Below are positions 46,121 to 53,924 of a DNA stretch of 64,000 nt, piece after piece (within the stretch, counting starts at the first letter, position 1; the number at the start of each line of letters is the position of its first letter). This stretch comes from JANMGV01 sp037440405 (GTDB lineage: Bacteria > Planctomycetota > Planctomycetia > Pirellulales > Pirellulaceae). Below the pieces are notes generated by a model. That model saw nothing but the letters and a program-made list of their open reading frames with translations, was not told the DNA's origin and did not search any database. Position numbers and translations under genes: made by a program. The DNA lies in the NCBI GenBank assembly GCA_037440405.1, contig JBBIUE010000019.1, forward strand, positions 3,633 through 67,632, in the 5' to 3' direction.

Positions 46121-46158
46121 AGTCTAAATTAGCTTACTAAATTGACCAAGTTAGTCAA
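46121..46158 (-). promoter_or_regulatory. cysH promoter and palindromic operator candidate
   Basis: Reading the minus strand, TTGGTC (46149-46144) and TAGACT (46126-46121) are separated by 17 bases and could be -35 and -10 boxes. The same stretch holds the palindromes TTGAC-N7-GTCAA (46142-46158) and TTAG-N4-CTAA (46129-46140), which overlap the -35 box, a position suited to repression. The Rrf2 regulator of the operon is the obvious candidate binder. Confidence 0.45.
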
Positions 46159-46732
46159 GTATCGTCCGAAGCGCCTGTAAGAATTCAGTGAAAACTGCGA
46201 AAAGAAATTCGCCAAACCAAGAAAGTGCAGTCACTTCGACTCAATACGCATCCCGTTTCGAATGAATTTTCAGCCGATCTTATTGCACTCGGGCATCAAT
46301 TGATTCTTGAATAACTACCTTCGCGAAGTTCAGGATTCAGATGCTTTCGCCTCTCAAAAGTCGGGGCCAAACACGGGAGATACCAACGATCGACAAGGTG
46401 CATCGCTTTGAACCAGGGCAACCGTAGGGCCTTTTAACAAGAAACGCTTGTTTCGATTTTCCGGGAGAACATTTCAAAGTCCTCAGAAGTCAACAGTAGC
46501 GGCCGATTTTCCAGCGTCAAAAACCTAATGGCTCCAACTTTGAACGGGGCATCGCTATGGATTGATTTCTTCGAGTCGGCGCCGCGGATTTAGGGCGTGA
46601 GAACGACGCTTTTAGGGCAGAAACGTGGATAAGAACTTGGTACCGTCGGCAAGCGGTCAATTTGACCTGTAATAATTTGCAGGGTCACGTAGAATGTCGG
46701 CAAGAACTTAGTAATGAAGGAGGATCGACCAC
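46159..46732. other. rest of the cysH / small-gene intergenic region
   Basis: About 570 bases without an open frame of note. It must include the promoter of the plus-strand gene at 46733. A small palindrome GGTCAA-T-TTGACC lies at 46655-46667, followed by TAATAAT, which may be a -10 region; the GGTCAATTT core is shared with the cysH promoter stretch. Confidence 0.3.
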
Positions 46733-47035
46733 ATGCCAGCCTCAAAATCACAAGACGAAAACGAACCCGTTAAGAAGAAGCGAGTTACCAAGGCGAAAGC
46801 CAAAGCGGAAGACGCAGGTGAAGGAGAGGGTGCACCCAAAAAGCGTGCGACTCGAACCAAGAAGCAGGCTGCAGAGCCGCGATTTAAGCTTTACTGGGGG
46901 ATTTTCAATCAGAACGTCAAGCGGGTCGCCGTATTCGAGTACGAAAAGAAAAAAGAGGCTGAAAAGCAACTCAAGGAACTCTCAAAAGGGGGTACCGAAC
47001 ATTTTTTGCAGAAGATTAAAGAACCAGTCGAATAG
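46733..47035 (+). CDS. small protein with Lys/Ala-rich basic N-terminus
   Basis: A 100-residue protein with an ideal AAGGAGG 10 bases before the ATG. Residues 1-48 are low-complexity and basic (KKKRVTKAKAKAEDA; KKRATRTKKQAA), similar in composition to histone-H1-like tails; residues 50-100 form a compact domain beginning FKLYWGIFNQNVKRVAVFEY and ending in a Lys/Glu helix. The strong ribosome-binding site suggests abundant expression. A nucleic-acid contact role is inferred from composition only; the family is not recognised. Confidence 0.75.
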   Translation: MPASKSQDENEPVKKKRVTKAKAKAEDAGEGEGAPKKRATRTKKQAAEPRFKLYWGIFNQNVKRVAVFEYEKKKEAEKQLKELSKGGTEHFLQKIKEPVE

Positions 47036-47248
47036 TCTTCGGGCTTTGGCGACTGCCTGATCAATGGGTCTGCTCTGCATCATGGACTCCGTTCTTTTGG
47101 TCGACGCAGTCGACGATCGACGAAAGCGAGCGTAAGAGGAAGAGGCAGCAACCGTTGTGTGTTGTCGACGGGTGATTGATCGACAGCGAAAGTTTGCTTC
47201 GACTATTCGCGATTGTCTAAAGTTGGCCTGACCTATTCGTTGGGTTGA

Positions 47249-47719
47249 TCACCGATAGCGAAAGCTTGCTTCGACGGCCATTTCGTCGCAGCGTTCGTTT
47301 TCCGGATGACCTGCATGACCGGGCACATAGTGGAATCGGATATCGTGCTTGCTCATCAGATCGTCGAGGGCTTTCCACAAATCGACGTTTTTGACTTCTT
47401 CCGATTTGCCGTTGGATTTACGACGCCAGCCGTTTTTTTTCCAGCCGGCCATCCATGATTCCATTCCCTGCAGTACGTATTTGCTGTCGGAGTAAAGTTC
47501 GACGCGACACGATCGAGTCAGAGCCCGCAAACCTTCGATCACTGCAGTTAATTCCATGCGATTATTTGTCGAGTTCGCTTCTCCACCGGATGCTTCCCGT
47601 TCCGTTCGAGTTGGTCCATCCCGAAGGATGTAAGCCCACCCTCCCGGACCAGGATTGCCACTGCATGCTCCGTCGGTGTACAACTCAACAGTTCGAAGGG
47701 ATTTCGTTTCGCGACTCAT
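47249..47719 (-). CDS. rnhA: ribonuclease HI
   Basis: A 156-residue RNase H that cuts RNA in RNA-DNA hybrids. The catalytic acids are visible: Asp in ELYTDGACSGNPGPGG, Glu in NNRMELTAVIEGL, Asp in ELYSDSKYV and the last Asp in NERCDEMA, and the handle region WKKNGWRRKSNGK is present. Starts directly next to the stop of the histidine kinase gene (47720), so the two are co-transcribed. A diverged copy of its last 20-odd bases occurs downstream (47178-47203). Confidence 0.97.
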   Translation of the reverse strand: MSRETKSLRTVELYTDGACSGNPGPGGWAYILRDGPTRTEREASGGEANSTNNRMELTAVIEGLRALTRSCRVELYSDSKYVLQGMESWMAGWKKNGWRRKSNGKSEEVKNVDLWKALDDLMSKHDIRFHYVPGHAGHPENERCDEMAVEASFRYR

Positions 47720-49567
47720 TTAATCTGATTCAGTGGGTTCGAAGTTGACCGGTCGATTGGGAGCGGCACTCAGTTGTTCTCCAAAGTGAGAGGGGACGAT
47801 GACACGGAATGTACTTCCTTTGCCGAGTTCGCTGCACAATTGAATGTCGCCGCCGAGCAGCTTACAAAGTTCTCGAACAATGGACAGTCCCAACCCGGTG
47901 CCAGAATACTCGCGAGTCATGGCATCGCTGCTTGAAGTCGTTGAGCTTTGCCGGAACTTCTGAAAAATGATTTCGAAGTCATCTTCGGGGATTCCAACTC
48001 CGGTGTCGGCAACGGATAGGAACAACCGATTCTCGGTGACTTCCAAACGAACGGTCACCAGACCACCTTCCGGCGTGAATTTAATTGCGTTCGACAATAA
48101 GTTGGTGAGAATCTGTTGGAGTTTTGTTTGATCCTGGTAGACAAACGTGGACTCCCCGGCATCCTCGATTTGAATCTCGATGTTCTTGTCGTCCGCTTGC
48201 TTTCGAATCATCTCGCACTGCGAATGCACGATTGGCCGCAATTCAAAATGGGTCGGATGGACCTCCATCTTCCCAGCTTCCATTTTCGCGAGGTCAAGGA
48301 CGTCAGTGATCAGTGCTAATAGATGGCGACCACTGGTCTGAATGTTTTCCGCGTACCGCCGTAGCTTATCGCTGAGTTGGCCACTTGCAAGGAGCATATC
48401 GCTGAAGCCCAGGATGCTGTTAAGAGGTGTACGAAGTTCGTGAGTGATGTTTGCCAAGAAGTCGCTTTTTAACTTGTTCGCCTCGAAGAGTTGCAGGTTC
48501 GCTTGAGCGAGTTGATCGATGCGATCATCTAATTGTCGATTGAGTCCTTGAAGCTGGGATTGCGATTCGATAATACGTCGCAACATGCCATTGTAAGCTT
48601 GCGATAACGCGTGGAATTCGTCCTCCGTGTTGATTGCTGCGCGTCGTTCCCAGTTCCCAGCGGAGATAGCATCGGATACCTCCCGTAGGTGTGAAAGTGG
48701 CTTGATCACCAGTCGTTTCAAGATGCGGTGAACAATGAAGGAAGTCACTGCCAGAACGATTAAGCCGACGGTAATCAGAATCGACAGGCTCCAGATCGTC
48801 CAAACGCGTGTGTTCTCGTAGGGCATCTTTACGCGAATCACTCGAAAGGGAGATGCGTCCTCGGCAAGGTCCGAGATCGCATTCGACTCGGCATCGGCTG
48901 CCGCTGGATACTTTCTTCCATGGCAAGTAATGCAGCGATCTCGAAATCGAACGGGGTGATAGTAGTAATAGTACCCATCCACTGGCCCGACTTCTCGAAA
49001 GACAACGTCCTCGCGATTGGGAGAGGGTATCTCGTAAGCCAGTTTGTCGCGATTACCCTTGTCGTTTTTCGTTGCCAACTCATCTGCGAATGCGTCGTTG
49101 GACCTTTCGGTTTTGGTTCGTTCGAGCCACTGCTGATACTTCACTTCGAGCTTCTCGAGCAAGTCACGTTCACCCGGAGTTGATGGAGGCTTCCCTCCCA
49201 AATCCTCGTACTCTCGGTCTGTGTCAAGTCGAAGCAAATCAAAGCTGAAAGATGTCGAGAGCAGATCATTCCTCAACTGAATCAAAATCTCTCGTCGTTC
49301 TTGGTCGACTGGAGGAACCTCGGCGCGCTCCGTTCGCCTTTCCATGCCGACGTTACCAAGATGTTCCCAAGCAACGACGGAAGTTGCAAAGTCTCGCGCC
49401 GCTTGTCGGGTCGTTTCCATGACCAGCCGCCGCGCGAGGAACTGAATAAAAAACGATGCTACGAATAAGGAAATAAGTAACGTCCCACCGATCAGTGTGA
49501 GAGATTTCGCTTCCAAACTCCATCCACGAAGGAGCCAACTCAACGGACCTCTCACCACCACAACCAT
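47720..49567 (-). CDS. sensor histidine kinase with haem-binding periplasmic domain
   Basis: About 615 residues from ATG 49567; the frame extends 91 codons upstream but that part lacks protein character. A first helix (LTLIGGTLLISLFVASFFIQF) is followed by a periplasmic domain of about 240 residues containing CITCH (near residue 211), a c-type haem-binding motif, as in the DUF3365/Tll0287-like sensor fold. A second helix (IWSLSILITVGLIVLAVTSF) precedes a HAMP domain, coiled coil and kinase core: ITHELRTPLNSI (His near 375), NLLSNAIKFT, DTGVGIPEDDFEIIF and SGTGLGLSIV. Likely a redox or gas sensor (inference). No response regulator is adjacent; rnhA follows immediately. Confidence 0.9.
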   Translation of the reverse strand: MVVVVRGPLSWLLRGWSLEAKSLTLIGGTLLISLFVASFFIQFLARRLVMETTRQAARDFATSVVAWEHLGNVGMERRTERAEVPPVDQERREILIQLRNDLLSTSFSFDLLRLDTDREYEDLGGKPPSTPGERDLLEKLEVKYQQWLERTKTERSNDAFADELATKNDKGNRDKLAYEIPSPNREDVVFREVGPVDGYYYYYHPVRFRDRCITCHGRKYPAAADAESNAISDLAEDASPFRVIRVKMPYENTRVWTIWSLSILITVGLIVLAVTSFIVHRILKRLVIKPLSHLREVSDAISAGNWERRAAINTEDEFHALSQAYNGMLRRIIESQSQLQGLNRQLDDRIDQLAQANLQLFEANKLKSDFLANITHELRTPLNSILGFSDMLLASGQLSDKLRRYAENIQTSGRHLLALITDVLDLAKMEAGKMEVHPTHFELRPIVHSQCEMIRKQADDKNIEIQIEDAGESTFVYQDQTKLQQILTNLLSNAIKFTPEGGLVTVRLEVTENRLFLSVADTGVGIPEDDFEIIFQKFRQSSTTSSSDAMTREYSGTGLGLSIVRELCKLLGGDIQLCSELGKGSTFRVIVPSHFGEQLSAAPNRPVNFEPTESD

Positions 49568-50237
49568 CCTTGCTGAATATGAAACGGTTCGCGTCCCGGT
49601 CCAAAAATGGGGTGAGCAATCAACGGAAATCGAGCTGAGACTCGAGTGGGTGCTAAGTACAATCCGTTCATAAACCACCGCGTGAGCGAAGAATTCGTGC
49701 GTCGTTTGCCACCTAAAATTCGGGGGGGAATTGGTTCTCTTGCCGCTCTCCCAACAAACTCTCGCGGCGCTCGCGGTCCCCCGAACAAAGGGGCCTGGTG
49801 CCACTCGTTGCCCGCAAATCGAGTTGCTGGTGGACCGCAACGATTCGCGGACGCAGATTCAATGTTTACCTTAAATTCAAGGATCGATGAAATGCTGGAA
49901 GCGGATGATGGCATCGGCAATCTTCCAAAGAGAACCGGAACAAACCGAAATTCATGAAAAATGCGACTGATCACCCTATTCTCCGCAGGCAGATAACTTT
50001 GCCGGCGAAATCCCAGGGCAAGCGTTAGGCGGACTGCAAAGCCAGCCGATCTTTCAAGTAATGTATCGAGTTTCTGCGCAAAACCGAGTCCAGGTTTAGG
50101 GCACAAACGACCAAGTTCGGCATTTTCGGGCTGGAAAAACGAACTTGCTTGCAGGTCGCAACAGTCCCATTTACTATGGGAACAAGTCCAAGTTCGCTTT
50201 TCTGATTCCGTTGTTAGTACTCAGGGGAGATCGGTCC
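49568..50237. other. divergent intergenic region
   Basis: About 670 bases between the kinase gene (minus) and the acidic protein gene (plus). Frames run through it on both strands but lack ribosome-binding sites and recognisable character. Includes a GC-rich patch with a run of seven G near 49727. No terminator or RNA recognised. Confidence 0.35.
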
Positions 50238-51713
50238 ATGTGTCGTCATATTCCGTACAGCGTGCGACTATCGCTGGTCGCATGCTTAACGGTTGTACTT
50301 ACGCTCAATCCCGCTTTTGCTGGTCGAATCTTGCAGTGCAAGCCGAAGCCTCCCTGCTCGCGCGTATGTGTTCCGAAAATGGAATGCACTCCTTGCGTGC
50401 CTTGCTGCTGTCCAAGCCCCTGCACTACTGCTGCCCCAGATTGTGGTCCCAAGCCCAAGTGCGGCTGTGACGCGAATCCGGAAGCAGACGCCATCGGCGT
50501 TGTTGTCTCGCCAGACAAGGCCGGGACGTCCAGTGCTGAAGATGGTGCCGCGAAGACAGCCCAATCCGAAGCAACAGCACCATCGGTAGTTCCAGCTAAG
50601 CCACTTGTTCCAAGTGTGCCTGCTATCGAGCCTGCCAAGGTAGCTAATGAAGTTCCGAATGTTATTGCACCAGCTACAGATAAGGCGCCACAGATCCTTG
50701 CTCCGAGCACTTCTGCTCCTCCCGTTGCTGAAACAGCCAAGGATGCCGATCCTGTAATCACCGATGATCCCGTTCCGTCCGATGACGATGTGATTGAGGT
50801 CTTGAACGAGCCTGCGATCAAGATGGATGACGATGTCGATCCGTCCTCCGTCCCGGAAGATGTCGGCACTGACAAGGCAACCGAAAGCGACGATCTCTTC
50901 TCGCAGCCGGCTGATACCGAGGAAGCGATGGTCGCCGATGATGAAGTCATGGACTCCGACGACGAAGTGATGGAAGCTGATGATGACGCGATGGAAGAAG
51001 ATTCGAAACCCGCGGATTCGGATCTGGATGACTTGTTCGGTACTCCGGAAACCGCGAAGCCTGCCGACGAACTCAGCACCGACGATGACTTATTCGGAGA
51101 TTCCGCCGAGAAAGATGCGAAGCCGATGGACGACGATGACTTATTCGGAGATTCTTCGGACCAGGACGCGAAGCCAATGGACGACGATACCGACGATTTG
51201 TTTGGGATCGACGAAGACGACAAAGCGGTTGAGGATCTCGATATGGACGATGTTGCTCCCGTTGAGGATTCGAAAACCGAGACCGAATCCGATCTGTTTG
51301 ATGACCTCTTCTCGCCTCCCGAGAAGAAGGACAGCACCGAACCTGCGAACAAACCAGCCACCGACACATTGGACGATCTTTTCGGCACAGGCGACGGGAA
51401 ACCCGTGACCTTCAAAATGGTTCCCTCGAAAAACCTAAAGATTGAGGAAGCAATTGCGAAGCCAACTTTTAACGGAGCGGAACTCCGCGTCTGGCATGAC
51501 AACACTGGGTTCTTTTCAACAGAAGGAAGATTGGTACAAGTTCTGCTCGGCGAAATTCGCATTCAGAAGACGAATGGCAATTACTGTACCGTACCGTTGG
51601 AACGGTTGAGCGCTTCAGACTTCCGCTACGTCAAGTGGGTTGTACAAGCACTCACGCAACCGTCGAGCACAAAGTTCGTTTCGACAAGCAGTTCCGAAGT
51701 CGATCAACAATAG
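50238..51713 (+). CDS. exported acidic repeat protein with SHD1-like C-terminus
   Basis: A 491-residue protein. ATG 50238 has GGGGAGA upstream and opens a signal peptide (RLSLVACLTVVLTLNPAFA). Then a Cys/Pro-rich block of 45 residues (CKPKPPCSRVCVPKMECTPC and on), a Pro/Ala-rich linker, and a very acidic region (about residues 190-400) with repeated DDLF units: SDDLFSQ, LDDLFGT, DDDLFGD twice, TDDLFGI, FDDLFSP, LDDLFGT. The last 90 residues (LRVWHDNTGFFSTEGRLVQV, VPLERLSASD) look like the SLA1-homology-1-type domain frequent in planctomycetes. Probably periplasmic; function unknown. Its 3' end overlaps the convergent def gene by 10 bases. Confidence 0.82.
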   Translation: MCRHIPYSVRLSLVACLTVVLTLNPAFAGRILQCKPKPPCSRVCVPKMECTPCVPCCCPSPCTTAAPDCGPKPKCGCDANPEADAIGVVVSPDKAGTSSAEDGAAKTAQSEATAPSVVPAKPLVPSVPAIEPAKVANEVPNVIAPATDKAPQILAPSTSAPPVAETAKDADPVITDDPVPSDDDVIEVLNEPAIKMDDDVDPSSVPEDVGTDKATESDDLFSQPADTEEAMVADDEVMDSDDEVMEADDDAMEEDSKPADSDLDDLFGTPETAKPADELSTDDDLFGDSAEKDAKPMDDDDLFGDSSDQDAKPMDDDTDDLFGIDEDDKAVEDLDMDDVAPVEDSKTETESDLFDDLFSPPEKKDSTEPANKPATDTLDDLFGTGDGKPVTFKMVPSKNLKIEEAIAKPTFNGAELRVWHDNTGFFSTEGRLVQVLLGEIRIQKTNGNYCTVPLERLSASDFRYVKWVVQALTQPSSTKFVSTSSSEVDQQ

Positions 51714-52303
51714 CGCAGCTCCCAAATTCGCCGTTGATCACTGATCTCTTGCTCGCTGGGAACACTTCCCAGGCGTTGTCGAGAGGCGAAATCGAGTCGA
51801 AACACTTCAAGTTGTGCATCCAGCGATTTCCGGGCTAGCTCGCTAATTCGGTCGATAATGAGGACTCCGTCCAAATGGTCGGTTTCATGCTGAATGATGC
51901 GGGCTTCAAATCCTTCGAGATCGCGTTCGATTTCATTTCCTTGAATATCGTACGCGCTGACATGGATGGATTTGCTGCGATGCACCGGGATATTGATTCC
52001 CGGTAGAGACAAGCATCCCTCCTCGGATTCTGCATTTCCTTTGGCTCGACTGATGACGGGATTAATGAGAGCGACGGGATTGCCTTCGTCGGGATTGCCC
52101 GTGGGATTCATGACGAACAACCGGATGGGAAGGCCAACTTGATTGGCGGCCAGTCCGACCCCTTTGTGCTCGTACATCAATCGAAACATTTGATCGACAA
52201 TGGATTTGAGAGCCGCATCGACTCGTTGAATGGGTTTCGATCGGTAGCCCAAGGTTGGGTGCGGGTAAGTTATCACGGAAAGCTGTGAAGCAGCGGTCGT
52301 CAT
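51704..52303 (-). CDS. def: peptide deformylase
   Basis: A 199-residue metalloenzyme that removes the formyl group from nascent proteins. All three family motifs are present: GVGLAANQVG, EGCLSLPG with the metal-binding Cys, and QHETDHLDG with the metal-binding His pair and catalytic Glu. ATG 52303 follows AGGAAACC; the open frame extends 16 codons further without a signal. Downstream of fmdB in a cluster with the site-2 protease gene. Confidence 0.97.
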   Translation of the reverse strand: MTTAASQLSVITYPHPTLGYRSKPIQRVDAALKSIVDQMFRLMYEHKGVGLAANQVGLPIRLFVMNPTGNPDEGNPVALINPVISRAKGNAESEEGCLSLPGINIPVHRSKSIHVSAYDIQGNEIERDLEGFEARIIQHETDHLDGVLIIDRISELARKSLDAQLEVFRLDFASRQRLGSVPSEQEISDQRRIWELRYC

Positions 52304-52351
52304 GTGGTTTCCTAGAGTTTTGGATGATCGTGGCAAGTTCTGGCTTGCCAC

Positions 52352-52873
52352 TCAATTGTCCGTTTCGAAGTCGTAGAGTTCCGGATCAACGATCGGAGGA
52401 TCGATGAGACGTCGAATCCGCTGCTTGGCCGTGCCGGGCCCCAAAAATGAAAGCGGGTCATCACCATCGAGAGTCTCTCCCAACTCCTCGTCAATGCGAT
52501 CTGGGTCTTCGCCAGCTTCCATTCGGCTCATGGCTTCGAGCATGCCTCCTTGCGGTTCAACACCGACTGCTTGGAACATCCGTCTCATCAACTGAGCCAT
52601 TTGCTTCGGATTGCTTTCATCAACCGATTCGAACTCGCGTTCCATGGTGGACATGACTTGTTCCATCCGCGATTCGTCGACGTTGGCGAACGGATCCTCT
52701 GCGGATGGCTCCTCGTCGCGGAGTCCTCGCGAAATCGCGAAACGGGACATCTTGCGTTCGAGGTTTTTATGTCCGCATTTAGGACAGATTGGCTTTTTCT
52801 CGCTAATCGAGCGACGAGCAAAGAAGCTATAAATCGTATGGCAAGGAGAACAGTAGTATTCGTAGATGGGCAT
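52352..52873 (-). CDS. FmdB-type zinc-ribbon protein
   Basis: A 173-residue protein beginning MPIYEYYCSPCHTIY, the FmdB signature, with a second pair CPKC that completes a zinc ribbon in the first 40 residues. The remainder is acidic and Met/Glu-rich (RMEQVMSTMEREFESVDES). FmdB family proteins are putative regulators; function uncertain. Its start lies 2 bases after the stop of the site-2 protease gene, so the two are coupled. Confidence 0.88.
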   Translation of the reverse strand: MPIYEYYCSPCHTIYSFFARRSISEKKPICPKCGHKNLERKMSRFAISRGLRDEEPSAEDPFANVDESRMEQVMSTMEREFESVDESNPKQMAQLMRRMFQAVGVEPQGGMLEAMSRMEAGEDPDRIDEELGETLDGDDPLSFLGPGTAKQRIRRLIDPPIVDPELYDFETDN

Positions 52874-52875
52874 CG

Positions 52876-53679
52876 TTATGGGTTCGTATCGTCAATTCGT
52901 CGAACATCGAGAGCATCGATCGTGCCGGGATCAACTTTTTGAGTTGGTCCGAACGGCTCGGGAGTCCAAGTATCCCGAGCCAACTGCTCCATTATGGCGG
53001 ATGTTCGAACTTGAACAAGTTCTGCGAATCCCGCGAAGATCATCAGAAATCCAATGATCGCGATCGTGTAGGCACCATAAAAAATGCCGAGTCCGATCAT
53101 AACAAACGAGACATAACGTCCAACGCGGACCGCGTTCTCGGTCGCTCGTAGATACGTCTGTCGGCTCGCAAGAAAACTGCGAAGGATTCGGCCACCATCC
53201 ATGGGAAAGGCTGGGATGATATTGAAGACAACCAGTCCCACATTGATCAAAAGAATTTTAGCTAAGAAAGGGAGCTGCATCGGATTGCCGGTTTCGAAAG
53301 TTTCATCCATGCCAACGATGAGCAGAATGACGAAAAGAACAGCCGCAATCACAACGTTCACTGCTGGACCCGCAATCGCGATCAGAAACTCGGCAATCGG
53401 TTGGCGCGGCATCGATTCAAGGCGAGCCAATCCTCCGATCGGCAAGAGCGTGATGTCACGAGTTCGGATTCCGTATTGGCGGGCCATCAACGCATGCCCC
53501 AGTTCATGCAGGAACACACATCCGAACACGGCTGCCACCAAAGACAACATCGGCAACGCTTTCGAAATGTCACCGAAGGCCTCTTCCGTGTATAGCACAT
53601 ACAATATGAGAAACCAAAAGGTCCAATGAATCCGGACGGCAATCCCGAAGACAGTGCCTATTCGCCATGATGGCAGCAT
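52876..53679 (-). CDS. site-2 protease family (M50) membrane metalloprotease
   Basis: A 267-residue intramembrane protease with about six hydrophobic segments. The zinc site is FLHELGHALMARQYG (HExxH, about residue 57) and the third ligand is in NIIPAFPMDGGRI (about residue 155). The linking GPAVNVVIA segment is also typical. No CBS or PDZ domain, so it is of the short form. First gene of a cluster with fmdB and def. Substrates of such proteases are often membrane-bound anti-sigma factors; here unknown. Confidence 0.93.
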   Translation of the reverse strand: MLPSWRIGTVFGIAVRIHWTFWFLILYVLYTEEAFGDISKALPMLSLVAAVFGCVFLHELGHALMARQYGIRTRDITLLPIGGLARLESMPRQPIAEFLIAIAGPAVNVVIAAVLFVILLIVGMDETFETGNPMQLPFLAKILLINVGLVVFNIIPAFPMDGGRILRSFLASRQTYLRATENAVRVGRYVSFVMIGLGIFYGAYTIAIIGFLMIFAGFAELVQVRTSAIMEQLARDTWTPEPFGPTQKVDPGTIDALDVRRIDDTNP

Positions 53680-53924
53680 GAATGCATCTTTCTAGCTTGG
53701 CCTAAAGTATCCAAACGGCGCTCTCCCAATAGTTCAAGTGAAGCGTTTTTCGCACATCCAATTGCGATATTGTAGGTAAAAGGGCGCACTCCCGTAAATT
53801 CCCGTTGGTTCATCTGGGCAATGTTCGATGGATAACGGACAATCCTGGTGAACTGCGGTTAGTGCTTCTACACAAGACCGTGTGGAGCGCGATCGATGAC
53901 CTCCATGAGGAGAAATGGACAGCT

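Noticed and set aside
49552..50106. 184-codon minus-strand frame and the 91-codon upstream extension of the haem kinase
   Set aside because: No ribosome-binding site and no protein-like character before the first helix of the kinase; treated as intergenic.
50246..51562. 438-codon Ser-rich minus-strand frame
   Set aside because: Antisense of the acidic DDLF gene; the Ser-rich product simply mirrors GAT/GAC-rich codons on the other strand.
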